A stretch of DNA of 64,000 bases from Ruminococcus sp. (GCA_017457155.1 JAFTHZ010000008.1:1-64000), one strand, 5' to 3'. Positions 16,842 to 26,544 are shown, numbered from the stretch's first letter. Program-made: numbers and translations. Notes: generated by a model from the letters alone, not told the origin.

Positions 16842-17756
16842 ATGAGAACTTTCAGAAAAACTATTGCTATTGTGTGCATATTTGCGCTGATTGCGTCCAT
16901 AGGGATGCTGAGCGCAGGCGCAGTCCCCGCACCCCTCACCGTAGGCAACGTGGACCTGAGCTACTCCTATATTTCAGACAGCGAGATCGACATCAAGGAC
17001 GCCACCCTGGTGCAGAAGTTCCTGGCAGGGCTCGAGGAGCTTGACAAGAGACAGATGCACTGTGCGGACACAGACTTTGATGGCAACGTCACCATCAAGG
17101 ATGCCACCATGATCCAGAAGAAGATTGCAGGCATCATCAAGAGATTCCCCTTCCCCGATGACTACTACGGAAGCTGGGACTACACCCGCTCCAACTGCTT
17201 CTATGCAGACTATGACTCAGGTAATGCCATGACAGGTGTACCCGTCACCTTCACCGCACAGGCCTACGGCGGAGACAGCCCCTTCACCTATGAGTACAAG
17301 ATAAACGGAGAGGTCATCCGTGAGCGCAGCGAGGACAACACCTGCACCTATACCTTTGAGGAAGCAGGAGTATATAATGTTCAGGTTGTGATGTACAACT
17401 ACTATGACACCACCTGCACAAATAATATGGAGTATGAGGTGGTTGAGCCCTACACAAGCGACAAGGTGATGATTCAGTCCCTCTACTATGACAACAACAC
17501 CCGATTCGAGTACAACTACGACACCACCGTCACCGCCAACGCCTTTATGGGCAGCGGAGACTACGAATACTGCTTCTGGATTGACGAAGATCTGATTCAG
17601 GACTTCAGCAGCAAGAACACCCTCAGCGTCCAGTACGGTAACCTCTTTGACGGATATGAAGAGTGCCTGCTGACAGTGTATGTCCGCGACACCGCAGACC
17701 CCGACTATGTAGTCAGCAAGGAGCTTCCCCTGCACCTGTCTCACGCCATCGGATAA
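16842..17756 (+). CDS. Secreted dockerin protein with PKD-like domains
   Basis: The 304-residue protein starts at ATG 16842 behind AAAAGGA. A signal peptide (MRTFRKTIAIVCIFALIASI, ending near SAGA) is followed by a dockerin near the N-terminus. It has two repeats, DSEIDIKDATLVQKFLAGL and DTDFDGNVTIKDATMIQKKI; the second keeps the full Ca-binding DxDxDGxVxxxD. The rest (TAQAYGGDSPFTYEYKINGE, NTCTYTFEEAGVYNVQVVMY) has two PKD/Ig-like domains and no catalytic motif. It may be an adaptor or cell-surface subunit of the dockerin-cohesin system. Confidence 0.8.
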   Translation: MRTFRKTIAIVCIFALIASIGMLSAGAVPAPLTVGNVDLSYSYISDSEIDIKDATLVQKFLAGLEELDKRQMHCADTDFDGNVTIKDATMIQKKIAGIIKRFPFPDDYYGSWDYTRSNCFYADYDSGNAMTGVPVTFTAQAYGGDSPFTYEYKINGEVIRERSEDNTCTYTFEEAGVYNVQVVMYNYYDTTCTNNMEYEVVEPYTSDKVMIQSLYYDNNTRFEYNYDTTVTANAFMGSGDYEYCFWIDEDLIQDFSSKNTLSVQYGNLFDGYEECLLTVYVRDTADPDYVVSKELPLHLSHAIG

Positions 17757-17776
17757 TTCCCTGATAGAAATTTATC

Positions 17777-17808
17777 AAAGCCGCTGCAAAAACCAGCGGC
17801 TTTCTTTT
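17777..17808 (+). terminator. Terminator after the dockerin/PKD gene
   Basis: A perfect AAAGCCGCTG/CAGCGGCTTT stem with a 7-base loop is followed by CTTTTTA. It may act in both directions, since spmB ends at 17840 on the other strand. Confidence 0.85.
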
Positions 17809-17839
17809 TACCTTCCTCTCATAATTCTCCCAGAGAAGA

Positions 17840-18346
17840 TTACATAAACAGTCTCACCGTCAGCACAGAGAACACAACCGCCGTAAAATCCGCCGCAAGT
17901 CCCGACATCAGGGTGTGGCGGGTTTTCTTTACTCCCACCGCTCCGTAGTATACGGCTATGGCATAGAAGGTGGTCTCTGTGGAGCCTGCCATAACCGACA
18001 CTATCCTGCCCTGAAAGCTGTCAGGTCCGAACCGCTCCAGTATATCCACCAGAAGTGCCGTGGACCCACCCCCCGACACAGGACGCAAAAGCGCCACAGG
18101 CACAATCTCAGCAGGAAACCCCAGCCTCTGTGCAAGGGGTGTGATCGCCTCTGTCAGCATCTCAATGGCACCGCTCTCTCTGAGCATGGTCACCGCAGTA
18201 ATAAGTCCCACAAGGGTGGGCGCTATGGTGTAGGCTGTATGAAGCCCCTCCTTTGCCCCTGTGAGAAAAGCATCAAACACCCCCACCTTTTTCACAAGTC
18301 CGAACACCACAAAACCTACTGCCACAAGAGGAATTATTATTTCCAT
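17840..18346 (-). CDS. spmB: Spore maturation protein B
   Basis: The 168-residue membrane protein of the nucleoside-recognition (Gate) family has LVAVGFVVFGLVKKVGVFDA, FLTGAKEGLHTAYTIAPTLV and PVSGGGSTALLVDILERFGP, all typical of SpmB. In Bacillus, SpmA and SpmB act in spore core dehydration. It lies 4 bases after spmA, the usual order. Length is normal and the frame is intact. Confidence 0.9.
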   Translation of the reverse strand: MEIIIPLVAVGFVVFGLVKKVGVFDAFLTGAKEGLHTAYTIAPTLVGLITAVTMLRESGAIEMLTEAITPLAQRLGFPAEIVPVALLRPVSGGGSTALLVDILERFGPDSFQGRIVSVMAGSTETTFYAIAVYYGAVGVKKTRHTLMSGLAADFTAVVFSVLTVRLFM

Positions 18347-18350
18347 ACTC

Positions 18351-18947
18351 TCACCCTCTCAGCCTGCTTTGATGGCCGCAGGCACAGGAGAAAACCTTTG
18401 CAACGGTTACTCCCACCATCAGCGCTGCCAGGGAACTCACCCACACCGAGGGCAGAATATCAAAGGGTGCCTCACTGCCGTATGTAGCCCTGTATGCTCC
18501 AAGTGTTGTGGGAAAAAGCTGGATGGATGCGGTGTTCATCACCACAAACAAAAGCATGCTGTCCGTGGCCTCGTCCCTCTCTCCTCCCAGCCTGTGAAGC
18601 TCCTTTATAGCCTTCAGTCCGAAGGGCGTGGCGGCACTGCCAAGCCCCAGAAGATTTGCGCTGATGTTAAGGCTCATATACTTCATGGCAGTACTGTCTC
18701 TCGGCACCTTAGGGAACAAAAGAGAAAGTATCGGAGAGAAGAGTCTTGCCAGCATATCCGTCAGTCCGCTCCTTCTTCCTATCTCCATCATCCCCGACCA
18801 AAAGCACATGATTCCAAGGATACTCAGCAGAAGCTCCACCGACTCTCCCGCTCCCTCAACAAGTCCTGCGGACAGCACCTCTCCCCTGCCTGTCAAAAGG
18901 GCACATAGCAGGCTTATTATCATCATTCCTGCCCAGATGTAGTTCAT
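18351..18947 (-). CDS. spmA: Spore maturation protein A
   Basis: The 198-residue membrane protein starts at ATG 18947 behind GGGGGAGG. It contains the Gate-domain motifs of SpmA: ILGIMCFWSGMMEIGRRSGL, MKYMSLNISANLLGLGSAAT, PFGLKAIKELHRL and MLLFVVMNTASIQLFPTT. It pairs with spmB directly downstream. Longer starts (to 19055) lack a ribosome site. Confidence 0.92.
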   Translation of the reverse strand: MNYIWAGMMIISLLCALLTGRGEVLSAGLVEGAGESVELLLSILGIMCFWSGMMEIGRRSGLTDMLARLFSPILSLLFPKVPRDSTAMKYMSLNISANLLGLGSAATPFGLKAIKELHRLGGERDEATDSMLLFVVMNTASIQLFPTTLGAYRATYGSEAPFDILPSVWVSSLAALMVGVTVAKVFSCACGHQSRLRG

Positions 18948-19089
18948 CACAGTTTTTTTCCTCCCCCGATTTTTTTCGCCCCAAAATCCCTTTATCCTTC
19001 TTTTTGTCACGATGGAAGTAATAAACCCCTTGACAATTACAATTAAATATATCATTATTAGTATAGAAATATGATTCGGAGGGCTTATT

Positions 19090-19578
19090 ATGGTTCGTAT
19101 TGATAAAGAAAACTACTATCTGGATATTGCAGAGACTGTTCTTGAGCGAGGCACCTGCCTGCGACGTAACTACGGCGCCATCATCGTCAACAACGACCAG
19201 ATCGTATCCACAGGATACGTAGGCGCTCCCCGAGGCAGAAAGAACTGCATCGACCTTGGCCACTGTGTCCGCGAGCAGCACAATGTTCCCCGCGGAGAGA
19301 GATACGAGCTGTGTCGCTCTGTCCATGCAGAGCAGAACGCCATCATCCACGCCTCTCGCGAGCGTATGATAGGCGCCACCCTGTACCTTGTGGGCAAGGA
19401 TGCCGTCACAGGAGCATATGTGGAGAACGCCAGCGCCTGTGCCATGTGCAAGCGCATGATAATCAACGCAGGTATATCCCGTGTTGTTATCCGCAACAAC
19501 AAAGAGAAATTCACTGCCCTGTATGTTGAGGAATGGATCGAAAACGACGATTCCCTTAACGCAACTCTGGGCTACTGA
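19090..19578 (+). CDS. dCMP/cytidine deaminase family protein
   Basis: The 162-residue zinc deaminase holds the HAE active site in VHAEQNAIIHASRE (His ligand and catalytic Glu) and the second zinc motif CAMCKRMIINAG (CxxC). This matches deoxycytidylate deaminases/ComEB, which convert dCMP to dUMP for dTTP synthesis. An RNEYLMG-like N-terminal segment (RIDKENYYLDIAETVLERG) and the substrate loop STGYVGAPRGRKNC are present. It stands alone between terminators. ComEB function in DNA uptake cannot be inferred here. Confidence 0.85.
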   Translation: MVRIDKENYYLDIAETVLERGTCLRRNYGAIIVNNDQIVSTGYVGAPRGRKNCIDLGHCVREQHNVPRGERYELCRSVHAEQNAIIHASRERMIGATLYLVGKDAVTGAYVENASACAMCKRMIINAGISRVVIRNNKEKFTALYVEEWIENDDSLNATLGY

Positions 19579-19592
19579 TAAAACACAAATGA

Positions 19593-19640
19593 GACCGTCG
19601 GCATTCCCTTTTCGGGAGCACCGACGGTCCTTGTTTTTTT
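19593..19640 (+). terminator. Strong terminator after the deaminase gene
   Basis: GACCGTCGG pairs with CCGACGGTC around an inner TCCC/GGGA stem and is followed by a long T-run. Confidence 0.88.
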
Positions 19641-19747
19641 TTGGGGACACCTTATCTGAAAAAACAAAAATCAAATCTGTCCCCATACCCTACGCAGACA
19701 GCTTATCACGCTGTCCGGTTATATCCTTCTTTTTTATGACAAAAGAC

Positions 19748-19939
19748 TTACTTTAAGCCTCTCTCATAAGACTCAATCATCTTCTTGACCATCTGGCCGC
19801 CGACGGAACCTGCCTGGCGAGCTGTGATGTCACCGTTGTAGCCCTGCTTCAGGTTTACGCCAACCTCGGCTGCTGCTTCCATCTTGAAGCGCTCGAGAGC
19901 GTCCTTTGCCTCAGGAACTACGATGTTGTTCTTAGACAT
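19748..19939 (-). CDS. Small acid-soluble spore protein, alpha/beta type
   Basis: The 63-residue protein carries the SASP signatures ALERFKMEAAAEVGV (a GPR-like cleavage region, E-(I/V)-(A/G)) and DITARQAGSVGGQMVKKMIE, the DNA-binding helix. These proteins coat spore DNA and protect it from damage. It has its own ribosome site (AAAAGGAGAAGAAAT) and is monocistronic, as usual. Expression in the forespore under sigma-G is expected, but I could not place a convincing sigma-G promoter. Confidence 0.93.
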   Translation of the reverse strand: MSKNNIVVPEAKDALERFKMEAAAEVGVNLKQGYNGDITARQAGSVGGQMVKKMIESYERGLK

Positions 19940-20243
19940 ATTTCTTCTCCTTTTCTTTTAAGCTGACTTGTGTGCTTTTCATTGGCGGATACTGTTTTTC
20001 TCCGCAAGATTATTATGTGATTATGAGGATTGTATATGATATGCAATAATTGTTCATAGGGGGAGTTTCTGCCAGAGAATTTCCTCACCGCAAATTTTAA
20101 GCATATAAAAAAAGCAAGATAAAAATCAGGAATCGTTCCTCGATAAAATTTGTGTTTGACTGTTTACAATTCGGTTGTGTTTATTATATAATTTATGTGT
20201 AGCGTTGAACCTTACTTTTACTACAAAAGGAGCAATGATTTTT
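19940..20243. other. Divergent intergenic region between SASP and phosphatase genes
   Basis: It holds a GCGGA/TCCGC hairpin in the SASP leader (about 19986-20004). The phosphatase promoter is TTTACA (20163-20168), 18 bases, TATAAT (20187-20192). No additional gene is visible. Confidence 0.5.
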
Positions 20244-23200
20244 ATGAAAGCAAAAAACACCCTTCTCTCCCTTTTGCTCATACTGTGTCTTCTGATATCC
20301 GCACTGCCTTTGTGCGCAGTCACAGCAGGGGCTGAGGAAGCAGTACGCAACGTCATCTTCATGATCGGAGACGGCATGGGATACGAGCAGATCGAGGCAG
20401 GCGCTGTATTCAAGGGCGCTCCCCTCACCTTCCAGACCTTTGAGCATCAGACAAAGGTAGACACCTCCTCCGCCTCGGGAGTCACCGACTCCGCTGCCGC
20501 CGCCACCGCCATGGCAACAGGCACAAAAACCTACAATTCCTACATCGGACTTGACAAGAATCAGGACAAGGTAGAAAACCTGGTGGAGTTCTCCAAGGCA
20601 CGAGGCCTCAAAACAGGCGTTGTTGCCACTCAGGTTCTTCCCCACGCTACACCTGCAGGCTTCACCGCACACACAAATTCCCGTTACAGCTACAACACCA
20701 TCGCCGTACAGCAGATCCTTCTGCAGCCTGACGTACTCATGGGTGGCGGTGCTACATATTTCTCAAACAGACAGCAGCTTATCGAGGACAACAACTTCCA
20801 AATGGTGACAACCCTGGAGGATGCATACACCGTCCCCGAGGACAAAAACCTGCTGGGTGTATTTGACAACAACTACATCAGCGCAGACGAGGATCCCGAG
20901 CTTGCAGATATGACCGCTCTGACCCTCAACCGTCTGACCGGCGAGAATGGCTTCTTCGCTATGATCGAGGGCTCTGACATCGACTCCTACTGTCACCAGA
21001 ACGACATGGAGAATATGCTCAAAGAGCTGATGGACTTTGACGCTGCGGTTGCAGTTGCAAAGGACTACGCAGACAACAACCCGGGCACCCTGCTCATTGT
21101 CACCGCAGACCACGAGACCGGCGGCCTGAACGTCCCCGACGGCGCCACCAAGGAAGACCTGACCGACAGTCTCTTCTCATCTGAGGCACACACAGGCTCA
21201 AACGTTCCTCTGTATGCCTACGGCACAAAGGCCGAAGAGCTCTGCAGCGGAGATACCATCGCAAACACAGACATCCACGCCTTTATCACCGCTCAGCTCA
21301 ACGCCACCTACGGCGAGGCTCCCGAGACCGACTTCACAAACTACAACGACTATCGTATATTCTTTGAGAAGCCCGAGGACTGGCAGGGTGTCAAAGCTCT
21401 GTACAATCCCACAAACACCTTTGGCTTTGCAGAGTACACTATGGAGCAGGTGGAAGAAAACATCTACAGCCTGACCTTCTATGGCCGCACCGACCTTGAT
21501 GCAGGGGACGGCAGACTCACCTTTATGGATTCAGCCGACATCTACACATATCTGGGAGACGCTGACCTTTCTGAGAAAATCAACGTCCGTGATGCCACAG
21601 CAATCCAGAAACACGTGGCACAGCTGTCAACCCTCACAGAGCTGGGACTCATGGCAGCAGATGTTAACCGCGACACAAACACAAACATCAAGGATGCCAC
21701 AGCCATCCAGAAGCACGTAGCACAAATGGAGACAGGCTACCACATCGGCATCCTGAAAATCCGTGAGGAGTTCAGCACAGATTTTGAGGGCTACTACAAG
21801 CTCTATCGACCCGAGACTCAGCAGTGGGAGGACTACGTTCCCACACGAGGTATCATATACTTTGAGAAGCCTGCAACCTGGGACGAGGCTGTGTATATGT
21901 ACACCTCAGGCACCTGCTACTACGGCACCTTCCCCGGCACCGCCATGAGCAAAGTTGAAGGCAAAGATAACCTCTATCAGCTGGTTGTCTCCGACGATGC
22001 TCTGAATGAGGATTTCCTTGAGTTCTCAATCATCTTCTCCGACTCAGTCAACAAGTACCAGACCACCGAGGTATCCTTCGCAGGATTCAACAAGGTGTTC
22101 AGGGTATTTGGCGAGGAAACCACCGACACCGCCTACGGCTACTGGTACGATATTGACCATACTCCCGAGGCTCCCTCACAGACCACAAAGAAAATCTACC
22201 TTGCAGATGAGACCGAGTGGAACATCAAGCAGAGCAACGCCGACCTGTTTGTTCAGTGCGACGGCGCGGCTCCCATTCCCCTCACCTACGAAGGCAAGGA
22301 CTCAGGCTTTGCGAGGGTCTGGAGCGCAGACATCCCTGACAACACTCAGGCAGTGGTATTCCTGCGCAGAGACAGCTCTGCTCCCTATGACCTTTGGAAC
22401 GTATTCACCCCCATCACACCTATGGAAGACGGCAAGAACCTCTATGCACTCACCGACGATGCCGGCGGATACTGGGACACAGAGCGAGAGATAACCCCCG
22501 ACGAGGTTATGGATATTACCAACACCCCCGTCACCCTGTACTACGCAGTACCTCAGGCTATCATCGATGCAGGCTATACCGTCAAGGCAAACCGCAGATT
22601 TGACAATGACGCAGGTGTTCAGGAATGGGCACAGATCAACATGACCGACACAGGCAACACCTACAACGGCAAGAAGATCTACAAGGCTGATTTTATCCTG
22701 CCCTACGGCGGAGTATTTGTTCTTCAGTTCCAGAACTACCAGGGCTCAACCTGGAAGTCCCAGACAGTTGCCATCAACGAGGAGTGGACCACCGCCGACA
22801 AAATCAACGGAAAACTCTTTGACGGCTCAAAGTTCGTAGACTATACCCCCGGCACCGATGTAGGTCAGGCAAACCTCACTAAGATCCATCTTGACGCTAC
22901 AGCCTTCTCATGGTACACAGGCGCCGCTGTCACCGTCTATGATGAGGATATGAACATCCTCACGCAGAACGAGCCTCTGGTCTCCATGACCATCCCTGCA
23001 GGCTACACCCCTGCTGGCTCAAGCCCCACCACCCTCTATTCAGGCTATATTCCTGCAAACGGCAAGTACATCCAGTTCTTCCGTATTGATGGAGGCAACA
23101 TCTACAACTACTGCTGCACCACTACCGATGTGGACAGCAACATCATTGAGATAGAGGATGACCTGTTCGTGCTGGACGGAGTCAAGGCATCCAGCGGATA

Positions 23201-23246
23201 CCGCACAGGCTCATGGGCAAATATGGCCTCTGTGACTAACCCTTGA
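20244..23246 (+). CDS. Secreted PhoA-type alkaline phosphatase with internal dockerin and CBM-like modules
   Basis: This 1000-residue protein begins with a signal peptide (MKAKNTLLSLLLILCLLISA, ending near TAGA). The phosphatase core (about 36-360) keeps DGMG (43-46), the nucleophile serine 83 in TDSAAAATAMATG, ligands in EGSDIDSYCHQND, Asp289-His290 in TADHETGG and His316 in AHTGSN. A CBM26-like module (FFEKPEDWQGV) and a two-repeat dockerin (438-500, INVRDATAIQKHVAQ and TNIKDATAIQKHVAQM) follow. Four more beta modules, e.g. IYFEKPATWDEAVYMYTSG, end the protein. A phosphatase carried into a dockerin complex is unusual. ATG 20235 is possible but too close to AAAGGAG. Confidence 0.88.
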   Translation: MKAKNTLLSLLLILCLLISALPLCAVTAGAEEAVRNVIFMIGDGMGYEQIEAGAVFKGAPLTFQTFEHQTKVDTSSASGVTDSAAAATAMATGTKTYNSYIGLDKNQDKVENLVEFSKARGLKTGVVATQVLPHATPAGFTAHTNSRYSYNTIAVQQILLQPDVLMGGGATYFSNRQQLIEDNNFQMVTTLEDAYTVPEDKNLLGVFDNNYISADEDPELADMTALTLNRLTGENGFFAMIEGSDIDSYCHQNDMENMLKELMDFDAAVAVAKDYADNNPGTLLIVTADHETGGLNVPDGATKEDLTDSLFSSEAHTGSNVPLYAYGTKAEELCSGDTIANTDIHAFITAQLNATYGEAPETDFTNYNDYRIFFEKPEDWQGVKALYNPTNTFGFAEYTMEQVEENIYSLTFYGRTDLDAGDGRLTFMDSADIYTYLGDADLSEKINVRDATAIQKHVAQLSTLTELGLMAADVNRDTNTNIKDATAIQKHVAQMETGYHIGILKIREEFSTDFEGYYKLYRPETQQWEDYVPTRGIIYFEKPATWDEAVYMYTSGTCYYGTFPGTAMSKVEGKDNLYQLVVSDDALNEDFLEFSIIFSDSVNKYQTTEVSFAGFNKVFRVFGEETTDTAYGYWYDIDHTPEAPSQTTKKIYLADETEWNIKQSNADLFVQCDGAAPIPLTYEGKDSGFARVWSADIPDNTQAVVFLRRDSSAPYDLWNVFTPITPMEDGKNLYALTDDAGGYWDTEREITPDEVMDITNTPVTLYYAVPQAIIDAGYTVKANRRFDNDAGVQEWAQINMTDTGNTYNGKKIYKADFILPYGGVFVLQFQNYQGSTWKSQTVAINEEWTTADKINGKLFDGSKFVDYTPGTDVGQANLTKIHLDATAFSWYTGAAVTVYDEDMNILTQNEPLVSMTIPAGYTPAGSSPTTLYSGYIPANGKYIQFFRIDGGNIYNYCCTTTDVDSNIIEIEDDLFVLDGVKASSGYRTGSWANMASVTNP

Positions 23247-23298
23247 GATAATTCTCACAAAGAATATTCATAACACAGAATAAACCCAAAAACAAAAA

Positions 23299-23331
23299 CA
23301 GCTCCCTGCATCACAGCAGGGAGCTTTCTCT
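23299..23331 (+). terminator. Terminator after the phosphatase gene
   Basis: AGCTCCCTGC pairs perfectly with GCAGGGAGCT and is followed by TTCTCT. The remaining bases to 23654 hold only a small GTCCG/CGGAC hairpin near 23538-23557 and nothing I can name. Confidence 0.8.
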
Positions 23332-23654
23332 ATGTCTGCCGACAAAAAACACAAACCTAAAATACCATCAGAATCCGTCACAAGTCCTACAAATATCTTC
23401 TCAGAAAAATCCGCATTTAATCCTTGCTTTTTTTGAACATTTCCGTTTTGTTTTCAGTGTAACCGAGAAGTATCCTCTCTCCTCTGTACTCTGAGTTTTC
23501 ACGTCTTTGTTCTCATCTGTTTTTTGGCATATCCTGTCCGCATCCTTTGTCGGACTGCGGCGTGGACTCATTACTGTCCTGCCGTGATATTATCATGTGC
23601 AGACTGTCCTTAAGTATAAGTGGAAAAATATAGAAAAAAACTTTCTTGTCCTAC

Positions 23655-23972
23655 TCAGCTGCAGTACTCCTCCACCGCCTCATAAAGCTCCTCAAGGCTA
23701 TTGTATTCTATCCCTTGGCGGATACTCATCTGTACATCTCTGGGCAGAGAGCTGACCGCGGTGGTAGTCTCCAGAAACGGTTCCCTCGCCCCCTTCACAA
23801 AGGCAACTATCCTGTCTCCCTCACAGGTCAGCACATAGGTACTGTCCGGTGACTGTTGATCTGACACCGGAGCCGAAACCTCCGCCGACTGAGTTGTCAG
23901 CAGGGCAGTTATATGAGAGCCGATTACGCACCCGAGAACAATGATACACGTAGCATAAAAAATTTTTTTCAT
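23655..23972 (-). CDS. BofC-like secreted/membrane-anchored protein
   Basis: The 105-residue protein has an N-terminal signal or anchor (MKKIFYATCIIVLGCVIGSH). Its C-terminal domain, YVLTCEGDRIVAFVKGAREP followed by SSLPRDVQMSIRQGIEYNSL and YEAVEEYCS, matches the pattern of the BofC C-terminal domain. In Bacillus, BofC is a forespore protein restraining the SpoIVB signalling protease. The second ATG is preferred because GAAGGTG is too close to the first. It is shorter than Bacillus BofC and has only this domain. Confidence 0.6.
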   Translation of the reverse strand: MKKIFYATCIIVLGCVIGSHITALLTTQSAEVSAPVSDQQSPDSTYVLTCEGDRIVAFVKGAREPFLETTTAVSSLPRDVQMSIRQGIEYNSLEELYEAVEEYCS

Positions 23973-24073
23973 TATTTCATACACCTTCGCAGTTATTTTT
24001 TCACAAAAATCCCTGAATATTCATATTACATACTGACACTTTATAAGAAAATTTCTGATTGTTACAAAAAAAC

Positions 24074-24102
24074 TTTAATTTTTAATCAGTTGGTGTTATA
24101 AT
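24074..24102 (+). promoter_or_regulatory. Sigma-A-like promoter of the PBP gene
   Basis: TTTAAT (24074-24079), 17 bases, TATAAT (24097-24102), 58 bases before the start codon. The -10 is perfect and the -35 is weak. Confidence 0.45.
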
Positions 24103-24160
24103 ATCTAATGTATGATTATATCCAAATGACTTCCTATTGAGTAATAAGGAGGCTGTGTCC

Positions 24161-26479
24161 ATGCGCAAAACGGACATAAATAACTATCAGGCAAAGCAGG
24201 ACAAATCCTCAGGCAAGGTCATCTCCGTGATCCTTTCCGTACTCTCCGTCCTGTTCAAGGCACTTTTGTCTTTGATGCTGATATTCTTCGTGGCAGGCGT
24301 AGTTGTCTGTTTCAACATACTGCTGTACCTCATCGAGCTGTCGGCAGAGCCTACGGGTATCGACCTTGACGCCCGTTCGCTGAACCTGTCAAGCTTTGTG
24401 TATGTACAGGATCCCGACACAGGGGATTTCTACGAATACCAGTCCCTCCACGGCAACGAAAACCGAGTTTGGGTTGACTACAACGAGATGCCCAAGGCTA
24501 TGCTGGACTCTATCGTCGCCATTGAGGATAAGCGTTTTTATGAGCACAACGGTGTTGACTGGGTGCGTACAGGCGGAGCTATGCTCAGCCTTGCAGGCGG
24601 AGACGACTCCTACGGCGGATCCACCCTGACTCAGCAGCTTATCAAGAACCTGACCGAAGATGACGAGGTCAGCATCAACCGTAAGATAAGGGAGATCGTC
24701 CGTGCTCTCAATGTTGAGAAAGAGTACTCCAAGGAAGAGATCCTGGAGGCATACCTGAACGTTGTTAACTTTGGCGGAAATTGTCAGGGCGTAGAAGCTG
24801 CTGCACAGCAGTACTTTGACAAGAGCATCTCCGAGTGTTCCGTGGCCGAGTGTGCAGCTATTGCAGGTATCACCCAGAACCCCTCCAAGTGGAACCCTCT
24901 CATCTATCCCGAGAACAACAAAGAGAGACGAGAGATCATTCTCTACGAAATGTACGACCAGGGCAAGATCACCAAGGCTGAGTACGACGAGGCTATGGAC
25001 GAGTCTGAGAACATGACCTTTGAGGGTCGCTCAATTCTCGGCGAGACCAACGACGACAGCATCACCGTCCAGAACTGGTACATGGACGAGCTCCTATATG
25101 ACCTGAGCGAGGATCTTGCAAAGTACTACAACATCGGCGAAACCGCCGCAAGAGACAAAATCCTGGGAGAGGGCCTGCACATCTACTGTGCTATGGACCT
25201 GGATGCCCAGAAAATGCTTGAGGAAGAAGCCCTGAGTATTGACAAAACAAACAACGCACAGCTTGAGATAGCCATGACAATGATGGACTACAACGGCAGA
25301 GTCATCGCCTCTGTGGGTAGTTCCCGTCCCAAGGACGGCAACCTGGTCTTTGACCGCTCCACCATGTCAGGCCTGCAGCCCGGTTCATCCATCAAGCCTG
25401 TGGTCGCATATCCCGAGGCCATCGAGCAGGGACACCTGAACTGGTCCAGCATTATCCCCGACGCAACCCTTGAGAACTGGATCTACGAGGACGGCTCTCA
25501 CGGCCCCACCAACTGGTACGGCTACTACCACTCTGCAGGTCTTATGACCGTTGATGCCATTGAGTGGTCATCCAACGCCTGTGCCGCTCAGGCACTGGAG
25601 ATGATGGGCGGCCCCATGGCAGCCTACAACAAGGCCACCGCATACCTGGGCTTTGAGCACCTCAATCCCGATGCCGACCCCTACGCCTACGCAGGCTTCT
25701 CTCTGGGCGGTATGAACGGCGGTGCAACCGTTCGTGAGATGGCATCTGCCTACACCTACATCGGCAACGGCGGACTCCACTACGATCCCTACACCTACTA
25801 CTACGTTACAGACCGCAACGGCAACACCATCGTTGACAACCGTAACGAGGCACCTATCCAGGCATATTCCGAGGAGACAGCGTCCATTATGAACCGACTC
25901 CTCTACAATAACGTCACCAACTGTGTCAACACCAGCGCATGGCGCGCACGGGTCTCAGGCTGGGAGATCGCAGGCAAGACAGGTACAACCAACAGCGGAC
26001 GAGACATCTGGTTCTGCGGTGGTTCACCCTACTGCACTCTGGCCGTATGGACAGGATTCGACGAACCTTCCGTCATCTCCTATCCCGGCACAACAGTGGC
26101 ATCAAATACCTTCTCCACCGTCATGAGCAACTATCTGGCGGACAAGGAGCACAAGGACTTTGATATATCCTCAAACCTGATGGAGCTTTCATACTGCAAG
26201 CTCACAGGACTGCTTGCATCAGACTCCTGCTCAAGCACAGGCGTGGGCTACTACAGCCAGGATAATCTTCCCGGCTACTGCGAGTCCCACTATGGCTTCG
26301 GCGAAGACTTCACAACTGACGTGGAATCCACAGAGGATGTGAGCGGATCCACCGACACCACAGAGGATGTGAGCGGATCCACCGACACAACCGGGGGCAC
26401 AGGCGCTCCCGAGGGAGGAGACAATCCCACCGAGCCCGCCGAGCCCGCTGTGACAGATCCTGCACAGGCTCTTGTCTGA
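24161..26479 (+). CDS. Class A penicillin-binding protein (transglycosylase/transpeptidase)
   Basis: The 772-residue peptidoglycan synthase starts at ATG 24161 behind AAGGAGG. A single membrane anchor lies at about residues 20-50. The glycosyltransferase domain has VAIEDKRFYEHNGVDW near 120 and GGSTLTQQLIKNL. The transpeptidase domain has the serine SxxK in QPGSSIKPVVAY near 410, SSN in EWSSNACAAQ near 470 and KTGTT near 606. The C-terminal tail is acidic, with a perfect 10-residue repeat (TEDVSGSTDT) and a Pro/Thr-rich end. It polymerises and cross-links cell wall outside the membrane. Confidence 0.93.
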   Translation: MRKTDINNYQAKQDKSSGKVISVILSVLSVLFKALLSLMLIFFVAGVVVCFNILLYLIELSAEPTGIDLDARSLNLSSFVYVQDPDTGDFYEYQSLHGNENRVWVDYNEMPKAMLDSIVAIEDKRFYEHNGVDWVRTGGAMLSLAGGDDSYGGSTLTQQLIKNLTEDDEVSINRKIREIVRALNVEKEYSKEEILEAYLNVVNFGGNCQGVEAAAQQYFDKSISECSVAECAAIAGITQNPSKWNPLIYPENNKERREIILYEMYDQGKITKAEYDEAMDESENMTFEGRSILGETNDDSITVQNWYMDELLYDLSEDLAKYYNIGETAARDKILGEGLHIYCAMDLDAQKMLEEEALSIDKTNNAQLEIAMTMMDYNGRVIASVGSSRPKDGNLVFDRSTMSGLQPGSSIKPVVAYPEAIEQGHLNWSSIIPDATLENWIYEDGSHGPTNWYGYYHSAGLMTVDAIEWSSNACAAQALEMMGGPMAAYNKATAYLGFEHLNPDADPYAYAGFSLGGMNGGATVREMASAYTYIGNGGLHYDPYTYYYVTDRNGNTIVDNRNEAPIQAYSEETASIMNRLLYNNVTNCVNTSAWRARVSGWEIAGKTGTTNSGRDIWFCGGSPYCTLAVWTGFDEPSVISYPGTTVASNTFSTVMSNYLADKEHKDFDISSNLMELSYCKLTGLLASDSCSSTGVGYYSQDNLPGYCESHYGFGEDFTTDVESTEDVSGSTDTTEDVSGSTDTTGGTGAPEGGDNPTEPAEPAVTDPAQALV

Positions 26480-26544
26480 TAAACCATCAAAAAAACAAAT
26501 CTTGCATTATTACTTAATGCTATATATAAAAAGGGGTAAAAAAA

